64,000 nt of DNA from Caldithrix sp. (lineage in GTDB: Bacteria > Zhuqueibacterota > Zhuqueibacteria > Thermofontimicrobiales > Sulfurfontimicrobiaceae). Where the stretch lies: assembly GCA_020722815.1 (NCBI GenBank), contig DYKB01000036.1:1-64000 (forward strand). The letters are read 5' to 3'. Positions within the stretch are counted from its first letter, which is position 1. The number at the start of each line of letters is the position of its first letter. The notes beneath the pieces are model-generated. The model was not told the origin of the DNA. It worked only from the letters and a program-made list of their open reading frames with translations, and ran no database searches. Below, piece after piece: positions 8,358 through 17,130 of the stretch. The position numbers and the translations under genes are program-made.

Positions 8358-11300
8358 ATGCTGGAAAATATGCGAAAATTGCATGAACAACGAATCGAAA
8401 ATTTTTTAAAACGCTTACGTGAATCTTTTTATGAAGATGAAATCACTTTTCAAATTGAATATTATAAAGATGATCCGTTGCCCCCCTTTGAAAAACGAAC
8501 TTTCAGCAACTATCGACCAATTCAAACAGGCGAAATATGGGGAGAGAACTGGGAAAGCGCCTGGTTCCACTTGCAACAGACAATTCCTGCTGCCTGGCAG
8601 GGAAAAAGAGTCGTGGCACGTGTGAATTTGGGTGGCGAATCGCTTGTATTTTCACCGGATGGAATTCCATTACAGGGATTGAGTGTACACACCTTGTGGC
8701 TAAATTATGATTTCCGCCGGGATCGATTTGATATTTCGGATTCGGCACAGGGTGGTGAAATAGTCGATTTATGGATTGAAGCCTCAGCCGGACAATTATT
8801 TGGCTTGCAGCTTGAGGTTGACCGTGGAACGGTGGTTCCAAAACAGTTTGGCGGTTATCGCGCGAAAGTTGAATATGCGTCGCTGGCAATTTTTCGACAT
8901 GATCTCTGGGAATTATTTATCGATTGTTTTGTCCTGAATGACTTAATGAAAGCCCTGACAACCAATAGTGTGCGTCGAAATCGCATCTTGAAGGCATTGA
9001 ATCAGGTGATCGACCATTTTTCGGATAACGCGGCTGGCATTGTCACAGCTCGTGAATTGCTAAAAGGTGAGCTTGAAAAGCCACATTCAGCATCGGACCT
9101 GATGACGTATGCCGTCGGTCATGCCCATCTGGACACGGCCTGGCTCTGGCCAATTGAAGAGACAATCCGAAAATGCGCCCGAACTTTTTCAGCGCAACTG
9201 GATTTGATTGAAAAATATCCGGATTATATCTTTGGCGCCTCTGCCGCACAACATTATGCCTTTACGAAAGAATATTATCCCGGATTGTATAAAAAAATTA
9301 AAAAGCAGATCCAGGCCGGGCGCTGGGAAGTGCAGGGGGGGATGTGGATCGAAGCCGACTGTAATATTGTCAGCGGGGAATCATTGGTGCGGCAAATATT
9401 ATATGGTAAACGCTTTTTTAAAGAGGAATTCAATATCGATATCCGGAACCTCTGGTTGCCGGATGTTTTTGGCTATAGCGCCGCACTGCCGCAAATTCTA
9501 AAAAAGAGTGGCATCGATTATTTCGTTACGCAAAAACTGTCCTGGAACCAATTCAATCGTTTTCCAAATCACACTTTTATCTGGCGCGGCATTGATGGCT
9601 CGGAAGTTTTAACACATTTTCCGCCGGAGGATAATTACGGCAGCGATTTGCGTCCTTCCCGATTGATTTTTGCCCAACAAAACTTTGATGAAAATGCGGA
9701 TCTCGATGAATTTTTGACACTTTTTGGAATTGGCGATGGCGGCGGTGGTCCAACCGAAGAGATAATTGAAACCGGTCTGCGCCAATACGATCTGGAAAAT
9801 TGTCCGCGAGTCATTTTCAGTTCAGCGCAAAAGCTGCTGGATAATCTGAATCAACAGCGTGAAAAGCTTCCAGTATGGGTTGGTGAGCTCTATCTCGAAT
9901 TGCATCGGGGGACTTATACGACGCAGGCTTATAATAAAAAGATGAATCGATTTATGGAATTCGCCTTGCGTGAAACTGAAATTCTTTTTTCAACATTACC
10001 ATTTGCGCAGTATCCGGCAATTGAGCTGGAAGAAATCTGGAAAAAAGTGCTTTTGTACCAATTTCATGATATTATTCCTGGCTCGAGTGTGACGCCGGTT
10101 TATGAAGAATCGCGCCGGGAATATCCCAAACTCAAAAGTATGCTGGAAAATTTACAGCAAAATTTTGCCGGTCAAGTAATGAGATCAGATGATGATTCGA
10201 TAACACTCATCAATACATTAAGTTATCCCTATCGTCGACCGGTCGAATTACCGGACTCATGGACAAATTTTGCGATTGAAAATCCAACCGGCCAGCCACT
10301 GCTATTTCAGCAGGAGCCAAACAAGACCGTCGTACTCACTGAAATTCCTGCCCTGAGTTCGATGATATTGAAAAAGAAAAATAAACCACCAGCCGGCGGA
10401 TTTGGATTACATCCATCACCCTTTATTCTGGAAAATGAATTCATTCGCTATGAATTTACCGCATTTGGAACATTAAAAAGTGCCTTTGATAAGGAAGTTC
10501 AAACGGAAATTTTGTCTACTGAAAAGCCAGGAAATTTGTTAGATCTATATGAAGATCGGCCGGCAAATTGGGATGCCTGGGACATCGATATCTATTATGA
10601 AAATCAATTGGTTGAACATGCAAAATTAATTTCACAGGAATGGATTAGTCAGGGGCCGGTGCGGCAGGGAATAGCGCAAAAGTTCACGATTGGGAATTCA
10701 ACCATCATTCAAAAAATTTATCTGGCGTCAAACAGCAAACGGCTGGATTTTGAAACTGAAGTAAACTGGCAGGAAGATCATAAAATGTTACGGGTTTCTT
10801 TTACCATCAATGTTCATACGGATTCTGCCACCTTTGAAATCCAGTATGGCCATGTGAAACGAAGCAATCATCGAAACACTTCCTGGGATATGGCACGATT
10901 TGAGCAGGTTGGCCATCGTTTTGCGGATCTTTCTGATCGCGATTATGGCGTGGCGCTGTTGAATGATTGTAAATATGGCTACAAAATTCTGGATAATGTG
11001 CTGGATTTGAACCTGCTTCGCGCCCCGACGATGCCCGATCCATCTGCGGATCGGGGAATGCATACTTTTACCTATTCTTTGCTGCCCCATCGGCATGAAA
11101 TGATAAATTCGGTCGTCTTTTCAGAAGCAGCGCAACTGAATCAACCACCAGCGCTGTTTACGGGCTATGCTGGCCAGTTCAGACGGCCATTTTCCCTGGA
11201 TACTGAAGAAGTCATTCTGGAAGTCATTAAAAAAGCTGAACGGGAAGATGCCATAGTTTTACGATTGTTCGAACCAAAAGGGCGAAAAATAAAAGTAAAT

Positions 11301-11444
11301 CTCAAATTTGATCTGGTAATTCAAAAAATTTATGAAGCCGATCTGATGGAAAATAATTTAAAACAAGTAGACTTATCCAATGGAAATATTGAACTTGAAT
11401 TTATGCCTTTTGAGATAAAGACGATTAAAATTTATGGAAAATGA
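8358..11444 (+). CDS. GH38 alpha-mannosidase
   Basis: This 1028-residue enzyme is of the bacterial class II alpha-mannosidase type and removes alpha-linked mannose. There is no signal peptide, so it is probably cytoplasmic. Catalytic landmarks are 'AVGHAHLDTAWLWPIEET', with zinc ligands H257 and D259; the nucleophile region 'LWLPDVFGYSAALPQIL', with D369; and 'YQFHDIIPGSS', with H570/D571. The C-terminal beta domains follow. AGGAG 8 bases before ATG supports the start. It is followed by a second GH38-like gene, a GH130 and a GH94. Substrate is probably mannose-containing oligosaccharides imported by the cell; linkage preference cannot be read from sequence. Confidence 0.95.
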   Translation: MLENMRKLHEQRIENFLKRLRESFYEDEITFQIEYYKDDPLPPFEKRTFSNYRPIQTGEIWGENWESAWFHLQQTIPAAWQGKRVVARVNLGGESLVFSPDGIPLQGLSVHTLWLNYDFRRDRFDISDSAQGGEIVDLWIEASAGQLFGLQLEVDRGTVVPKQFGGYRAKVEYASLAIFRHDLWELFIDCFVLNDLMKALTTNSVRRNRILKALNQVIDHFSDNAAGIVTARELLKGELEKPHSASDLMTYAVGHAHLDTAWLWPIEETIRKCARTFSAQLDLIEKYPDYIFGASAAQHYAFTKEYYPGLYKKIKKQIQAGRWEVQGGMWIEADCNIVSGESLVRQILYGKRFFKEEFNIDIRNLWLPDVFGYSAALPQILKKSGIDYFVTQKLSWNQFNRFPNHTFIWRGIDGSEVLTHFPPEDNYGSDLRPSRLIFAQQNFDENADLDEFLTLFGIGDGGGGPTEEIIETGLRQYDLENCPRVIFSSAQKLLDNLNQQREKLPVWVGELYLELHRGTYTTQAYNKKMNRFMEFALRETEILFSTLPFAQYPAIELEEIWKKVLLYQFHDIIPGSSVTPVYEESRREYPKLKSMLENLQQNFAGQVMRSDDDSITLINTLSYPYRRPVELPDSWTNFAIENPTGQPLLFQQEPNKTVVLTEIPALSSMILKKKNKPPAGGFGLHPSPFILENEFIRYEFTAFGTLKSAFDKEVQTEILSTEKPGNLLDLYEDRPANWDAWDIDIYYENQLVEHAKLISQEWISQGPVRQGIAQKFTIGNSTIIQKIYLASNSKRLDFETEVNWQEDHKMLRVSFTINVHTDSATFEIQYGHVKRSNHRNTSWDMARFEQVGHRFADLSDRDYGVALLNDCKYGYKILDNVLDLNLLRAPTMPDPSADRGMHTFTYSLLPHRHEMINSVVFSEAAQLNQPPALFTGYAGQFRRPFSLDTEEVILEVIKKAEREDAIVLRLFEPKGRKIKVNLKFDLVIQKIYEADLMENNLKQVDLSNGNIELEFMPFEIKTIKIYGK

Positions 11445-11692
11445 GGCGTGATTCGTCATCCGTGAAACGTGATTCGTGATGATGGACTGATAGAATTTAT
11501 GGATTTGATGCCGACAAATTTCACTTGAAATAAATTAAAAAATAGCAGATAGGATGTTCAAAATTAACAGCATCAGAATTTGGAATTGGCTTCAATGAAA
11601 TAAGATCATTCCGGACAATATTTAGAATCCTGTTATCCTGGCATTTTTTATCTGTTAGTAACGACAATTCATCATCTTCGAGGGGCTTTATT

Positions 11693-14600
11693 ATGCGCAG
11701 CTATTATTCTTCCAGCATAAAAGTCATCAAAAAAATGTTTTTTATTTTCTTGATACTGGCAAATTTATCTTCTTACAATGCGATTATGAATGCTCAGGAG
11801 GTCAATCTGCAAACTTTCGCCAAAATCCAGACTGAATTGGCCCAGGAATCAAACGATTGGTTTGAGGGGTATCAACGGACAATCAGTGGCCAACAGATTA
11901 ATTATCATTCGGGTATTCCTCAGGTGAACCAGGCACTCATTACCCGGGCAACAGATGGAAAGATGGCCATCGAGTGGGAAACACAAGCCATTCCCGATGA
12001 TTTTAACAAAAAATCGGCCATTTTTACCTGGGCAGCCGGTATTGGTGCTAATTCAGGGGTGAAAAATTTTAATCTATTCATGAATGATGAATGGATTCTT
12101 TCTTTTCAATCCCCACAGTTGAATGAATGGAAAAGCCCGGGGAAATATAAAATCGAGCTGCAGTTTCGTGCGATTATGGAAGACGTTCATCATGACTTGT
12201 TTGGATTTTGCTTTTTGAATGTTCCACGGGAATTTCTTAAAAAAAATAACCCCTTAAAGATAAAGGTGGTGGGAGAAAGTGCCGGTAGTCAGGCCTGGTT
12301 TATGACTTTTCGATTCAATGAATTGGCATCATTATTTCAGAAAAGTGCGGATAAAAGCTTCTGGTATCGACTCACCTGGCATTCGGGTTCAGAAAATCTC
12401 AAGATTGAAGGTCCCCGCAATTGGGCTGGAAATAAAATTCAGGTAGTTGACCCAACCGGTTCGCAAGGCTTCACGCCCTTAACATCGAACAATGATCTAA
12501 GTTGTGGCAGAATAAATCTGAATCCGCAATCATTCAATCGGCTTACTTTTCCACTTTCAATTAAAATCGGGAATAAAATTATTGATCAACTGGATTCTTT
12601 GGATGGAAAATGGATTGAAAACCTCATTGCCGATCAAAACCTTTTGATCATCCATAACAAAAGAATTGAAAATGATCTCTATATTCTGGAAGCCAGTGGC
12701 ACCTATTTCCCTTCAATCTCCCGGAATTTTGTCAATGACTCGTTATCCTATTTCAGGAACGGCACCATCCATCTCCTGACTTCCAGCCATCAGGACATTG
12801 CCTGGATGGATAGCCCCGAGCGCTGTGTTCAGCAGCGCGATGTGAATATTATCACGCCGGCGCTGGAGATGCTGAAAACGCATCCCGATTATCACTATTC
12901 CTGTGAACAGGCGTTGATGTTAAAAGAATACCTTGACCGGCATCCGGAAAAGAAAGATGAAATTCTGCAATATACCCGGGAGAAACGGCTGGAATGGGGG
13001 GCAACATTTAATCAGCCGTATGAAGGTCTGTATCCAGGGGAAGCACTGATTCGACAACTCTACTTTGGGCGCAAGTGGCTTAAAAAGACCCTGCCAGGTT
13101 GTGATTCGCGGCTGGCCTGGAATCTGGATGTCCCCGGTCGTACCCTCCAGATGCCCCAGATTCTTAAAAAAAGCGGTGTCAACTACTTTTTAATTAGCCG
13201 GCACGAAAAAGGCCTTTTTTACTGGCAAAGTCCGGATGGCTCGCGCGTGGGGGTTCATTCGCCCGGCCATTATCACCATGCCAGTGACTTTCTCCGAAAA
13301 AGTACACTCGAAAGTTTTTATGAAATCCCTGAAGTATTAAAAGAGTGGAATAATTTTTATAAAACCTATCAATTAACACCACTTTTGCCGATTATCTACT
13401 CTTCGGATATGAGCACGCCAAAAGACTTCTCGGAATTGATGGCGCTGCAAAATCATTTAAAAATCCGTTCTGCTGAAAAACAGGAAATAAAATCTTATGC
13501 CTTGCCACCAATTCAATATAATATTGCCGAAACAGTGATGGAAAAAATCTTTGAAACCAATCCGCCACTGCCTGTTATTCAGGGGGAAAGACCCAATGTC
13601 TGGCTCTATATTCACGGCCCGACACATTATCAGGCGATTTCGGCATTACGTTCTGGAGTAAAATTTTTGACTGCGGCAGAAAAATTTTCATCAATTGCCG
13701 CTATTTTAAATCAAAAAATTAATTCTTATCCACTGAGAGCCTTCTCAAAAGCCTGGGAATCGTGTATTTATCCGGATCATGGCTGGGGCGGAAAAAATGG
13801 CCATATTACGGACAGCACTTTTCAGGCAAAATATGAATTCGCACGTGACACCGGTACGCGTTTATTGACAAGGGCAATAAATGATATTGCAGCGAAGGTT
13901 AAAATCCGGCTGAAATCCGGAAAACCACTCATAGTTTTCAATGACCTTTCATGGCAACGCACCAATTGCATGACGGCTCAACTTTCTTTTCAGGAAGGTG
14001 AAGCTTTTAATATTCAGTTGATTGATTTTCAAAATCAGAAAGTACCCGTCGAAATTTCCGATCCTGAAAAATACCCAGATGGAAGTTTTCGCACGCTAAA
14101 GCTGACGTTTATCGCCCAAAATATTCCATCGATTGGCTACAAAACTTATTATATTCAATATCTTAAAAAAGCGGTGAAAAAAACCGCCGCGTTAAAAGAC
14201 GATTGCCATGAATTTGAAAATCAATATTACAAAATTTCGTTTAAGCCAGGTGGAATTGGCCAGATTTATGATAAACAACTGGCAAAAGATTTATTTCTGA
14301 CGGATAAATTTTTAGCAGGCGAACTATTCACGCTGAATTCCGAAGGAAATGGTGCCGGCGAGTTTGCTGAAATTCAGCAGCCGACGATGGAAAATTTTGA
14401 TAAATTGAGTCTGCATCAGCCCGAATGGAAACAAATTGCCGATGGACCTGTCAGTTCCACTTTTTTGCTTGAACAGGAATTGCCAAATTATACCATTCGC
14501 CAAAAAGTCACCCTTTTTTATACGATTAAACAAATTAATTTTGAAGTTGATCTGCTCAATTGGGATGGCACCCCGTATCGGGAATTTCGGCTGGCTTTTC

Positions 14601-15316
14601 CCTTGAATATGCAACAGGGAAAAGTGACCTATGAAGTCCCGTTCGGAAAAGTGACTGTCGGAGAAGATGAAATTCCAGGTGCTGCGGGAGAGCGGTATGT
14701 ACAACCAGCCGCGGACGTCCGTCCGCGGGAAATTATGGACTGGATCAATATTTCTGATGATAATTTCGGCTTAACGATGAGCTCAAGTGTGGCTGTTTGC
14801 GATTATGTTGATCCAACTAACGACCCGGTGAGTTATCCCGTGCTTCAACCAATTTTATTAGCCTCCCGGCGTAGTTGTCATGGAGAGGGAAATTGGTATC
14901 TGCAAAAAGGGGATCATCATTTTAAATTTTCAATCACATCGCACGAGCCGGGGTGGCAGAACGGATATCATTTCGGTGTTCAATCTAATACCCCCTTGCA
15001 TACAGTTATACCAGCACAAACCATTGCCAAAGGTGTGTTGCCGGCAGAAAAAAGCTTCTGTACGCTTTCCAGGACGAATGTTATTCTTACTACGATTAAA
15101 AAATGTGAAGATGATGATAATTTCATTATTCGCTATTTTGAGATGGAAGGGAAAAATACCGCGGTAACTTTCGATTGGTTGACAAATATTTCACGGATAG
15201 AAAAAGTAAACCTGATTGAAGAAGAAGGCGCGATTCTTTCCACTAAACAGACCAATCGGTTTAATTTGAAAATTGGGCATCATGGTATTGAGACAATTAA
15301 AATACGCGGGAATTAG
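11693..15316 (+). CDS. secreted, divergent GH38-like glycosidase
   Basis: This 1207-residue protein has an N-terminal export signal ('MFFIFLILANLSSYNAIMNA', from about residue 15). A beta-rich region of about 330 residues precedes a GH38-type catalytic barrel. The zinc motif is 'TSSHQDIAWMDSPE' (H366, D368) and the nucleophile region is 'WNLDVPGRTLQMPQIL' (D479). In place of the usual HD-x-I-x-G motif there is 'IHGPTHYQAISALRSG'. A GH38 C-terminal beta domain occupies about 840-1200. This is a distinct subgroup relative to its neighbour. It probably trims glycans outside the cytoplasm before uptake. GAGGGG lies 7 bases before ATG. It may act on a substrate other than alpha-mannosides. Confidence 0.85.
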   Translation: MRSYYSSSIKVIKKMFFIFLILANLSSYNAIMNAQEVNLQTFAKIQTELAQESNDWFEGYQRTISGQQINYHSGIPQVNQALITRATDGKMAIEWETQAIPDDFNKKSAIFTWAAGIGANSGVKNFNLFMNDEWILSFQSPQLNEWKSPGKYKIELQFRAIMEDVHHDLFGFCFLNVPREFLKKNNPLKIKVVGESAGSQAWFMTFRFNELASLFQKSADKSFWYRLTWHSGSENLKIEGPRNWAGNKIQVVDPTGSQGFTPLTSNNDLSCGRINLNPQSFNRLTFPLSIKIGNKIIDQLDSLDGKWIENLIADQNLLIIHNKRIENDLYILEASGTYFPSISRNFVNDSLSYFRNGTIHLLTSSHQDIAWMDSPERCVQQRDVNIITPALEMLKTHPDYHYSCEQALMLKEYLDRHPEKKDEILQYTREKRLEWGATFNQPYEGLYPGEALIRQLYFGRKWLKKTLPGCDSRLAWNLDVPGRTLQMPQILKKSGVNYFLISRHEKGLFYWQSPDGSRVGVHSPGHYHHASDFLRKSTLESFYEIPEVLKEWNNFYKTYQLTPLLPIIYSSDMSTPKDFSELMALQNHLKIRSAEKQEIKSYALPPIQYNIAETVMEKIFETNPPLPVIQGERPNVWLYIHGPTHYQAISALRSGVKFLTAAEKFSSIAAILNQKINSYPLRAFSKAWESCIYPDHGWGGKNGHITDSTFQAKYEFARDTGTRLLTRAINDIAAKVKIRLKSGKPLIVFNDLSWQRTNCMTAQLSFQEGEAFNIQLIDFQNQKVPVEISDPEKYPDGSFRTLKLTFIAQNIPSIGYKTYYIQYLKKAVKKTAALKDDCHEFENQYYKISFKPGGIGQIYDKQLAKDLFLTDKFLAGELFTLNSEGNGAGEFAEIQQPTMENFDKLSLHQPEWKQIADGPVSSTFLLEQELPNYTIRQKVTLFYTIKQINFEVDLLNWDGTPYREFRLAFPLNMQQGKVTYEVPFGKVTVGEDEIPGAAGERYVQPAADVRPREIMDWINISDDNFGLTMSSSVAVCDYVDPTNDPVSYPVLQPILLASRRSCHGEGNWYLQKGDHHFKFSITSHEPGWQNGYHFGVQSNTPLHTVIPAQTIAKGVLPAEKSFCTLSRTNVILTTIKKCEDDDNFIIRYFEMEGKNTAVTFDWLTNISRIEKVNLIEEEGAILSTKQTNRFNLKIGHHGIETIKIRGN

Positions 15317-15420
15317 ATAAAAATAGCTGTTTGGCTCAGTGCTTTCGTGAGGCGTAAAACGTAATACGTAATCAATTATACTCAAGCCGAAATGGTTTTC
15401 GGATATTATTATAGTCATCC

Positions 15421-15538
15421 TAAAACCCTCACCCCAACCCTCTCCCAAAGGGAGAGGGCGTCGCTATTCCCTCTCCCCCTGGGAGAGGGTTAGGGTGAGG
15501 GCAGTTTAGCTTAATCAAAAAGTGTACGGTAGTGAAAA
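15421..15538 (+). repeat. palindromic repeat, family B (partial)
   Basis: It holds the CCCTCACCCCAACCCTCTCCC / GGGAGAGGGTTAGGGTGAGGG inverted core and the right end TTAATCAAAAAGTGTACGGT then AGTGAAA. The left terminal repeat is missing. Full-length copies are at 39613 and 44643. It lies between the GH38-like and GH130 genes. Confidence 0.8.
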
Positions 15539-15617
15539 TAAAATTCAAGATTTTGGCACTTCTGGAGTCTAATGGAATCTTTTTATTACTTCTTTAAATT
15601 AAAAATGGAGCTGATCG

Positions 15618-16580
15618 ATGTTAAAACGATATGCCCAAAATCCGATTATCACCCGGGAAGATATTCCTTCAATTTTACCGGAACTCGTCGATGTCAGTTC
15701 AGTCTTCAATCCCGGCGCGATTAAATTCAATGACAAATATCTGCTGATATTACGCGTACAAAACCGCGGGCGTGAAACTTTTATGATGCTGGCAGAAAGT
15801 AAAAATGGTATCGATTTTCAGGTCAAACCGACCATTATCAATTTTCAGGGGATTGAGAAAATTTCTGAGCCGATTTATCACTGCTATGACGCCCGAATCA
15901 CCCTGCTGGAAGGTGTTTATTATATTATGTTCGCCATGGATATGGAAACCGGCTGTCATCTGGGATTGGCGAAGACTACTGATTTTAATCATTTTGAGTT
16001 TATGGGAATTACAACTCAGGAAGACTCACGAAACGGCGTTCTTTTTCCTGAAAGAATCAATGGGAAATTCATGCGACTGGACCGGCCGAATAAAATGAAA
16101 TTAGCTGGTGGCCCAACTTCTGGTAATACGATTTGCCTCTCGGAATCGGATGATTTGCTGCACTGGCAACTGGTTTCCCCGCTCATGAGTGGTCGTTTTC
16201 ACTATTGGGATGAATTGGTCGGTGCCGGTCCTGCCCCAATTAAAACACGCGAAGGATGGCTGCAAATATATCACGGGGTGGCGACTCATTTTGGTAGTTC
16301 AAACATCTATCAGGGTGGGGTCATGTTATTGGATCTGAAGAATCCCGCAAAAGTACTTGGCCGAAGTCGATATAACATCCTCGAACCGCGCGAGTTATAC
16401 GAACTCGTGGGACAGGTTCCTAATGTCGTTTTTCCTTCCGGTGCCATTATTGAAAAGATTGATAGTGAGGGTGTTGCAACGCTGGACAGTCCTGTATATA
16501 TCTACTATGGTGCGGCTGATACGGCTGTCGGCCTGGCGCAAACGACAGTTGAGCAACTTATTCAAATGGCAATGATTTAA
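15618..16580 (+). CDS. GH130 beta-mannoside phosphorylase
   Basis: This 320-residue protein is a GH130 five-bladed propeller. Family landmarks are 'VFNPGAIKFNDKYLLILRVQ' (about 29-48) with nearby Arg residues for phosphate, 'YDARIT' with proposed general acid D91, 'NGVLFPERINGKFMRLDRP', 'VGAGPAPIKTREGWLQIYHG' and 'IYYGAADTAVGLA' at the end. GH130 enzymes cleave beta-mannosides such as Man-GlcNAc or Man-Glc with phosphate, giving mannose 1-phosphate; some subfamilies are hydrolases. There is no signal peptide, so it is cytoplasmic. GGAG precedes the ATG. With GH38 next door, a role in finishing mannosyl cores is plausible. Confidence 0.92.
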   Translation: MLKRYAQNPIITREDIPSILPELVDVSSVFNPGAIKFNDKYLLILRVQNRGRETFMMLAESKNGIDFQVKPTIINFQGIEKISEPIYHCYDARITLLEGVYYIMFAMDMETGCHLGLAKTTDFNHFEFMGITTQEDSRNGVLFPERINGKFMRLDRPNKMKLAGGPTSGNTICLSESDDLLHWQLVSPLMSGRFHYWDELVGAGPAPIKTREGWLQIYHGVATHFGSSNIYQGGVMLLDLKNPAKVLGRSRYNILEPRELYELVGQVPNVVFPSGAIIEKIDSEGVATLDSPVYIYYGAADTAVGLAQTTVEQLIQMAMI

Positions 16581-17130
16581 TTTTTTCGCAAACGAAATTA
16601 ACATCCATTGCATTTCAATATTCTGAATACGCCAATAATTTATCCGATTGTTATATCACTATAACCTATTAAAATTTAATAATTAAAGTGTTAATTACAT
16701 CCGCTTTATCAAAATCAATATTTTAAAAAAAATTTATATTTATGAAAATTTTGCTTGCAAAATTACTAGAACTTTTATATATTTCATAAATGGATTATTT
16801 CTAGAATTGCCAAGTCAGCAATGAATTGTCCATATTTTCGATTAAATCCATTTTAATTTTTCCATGATGGAAAATAACCATATTTTTTCTGAGCGTTGTC
16901 TCGTTGACGCGTGGAAAATAGTTCTCCGCATTTCCGGGCAAAAAAAGAATAATACATGAGAAGACCTCCCCTCGAAGTCTGAAGGATGCCGTTTCTGATA
17001 TGCAGGAAAGAAATTGATGCCGCCCCGATGAATGATTCAAATCGATATTTTAATAAGCGATATTTCGTCTTTTTATTGCCAGGTTCTTGACTCACTTGTT
17101 ATTTTAAAAATTAGAAGAAGGAATTTATTT
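16581..17130. other. 550-bp AT-rich leader region before the GH94 gene
   Basis: No gene was recognised. The stretch is strongly AT-rich (16620-16800), which suits a promoter region. An upstream in-frame ATG at 17032 is rejected as the GH94 start because the GH94 family begins at MQYG and a good ribosome site lies before 17131. Confidence 0.5.

Noticed and set aside
17032-17130. Upstream start for the GH94 gene
   Set aside because: The extension is not typical of the family, while AGAAGAAGGAA precedes ATG 17131, where the family-typical N-terminus begins.
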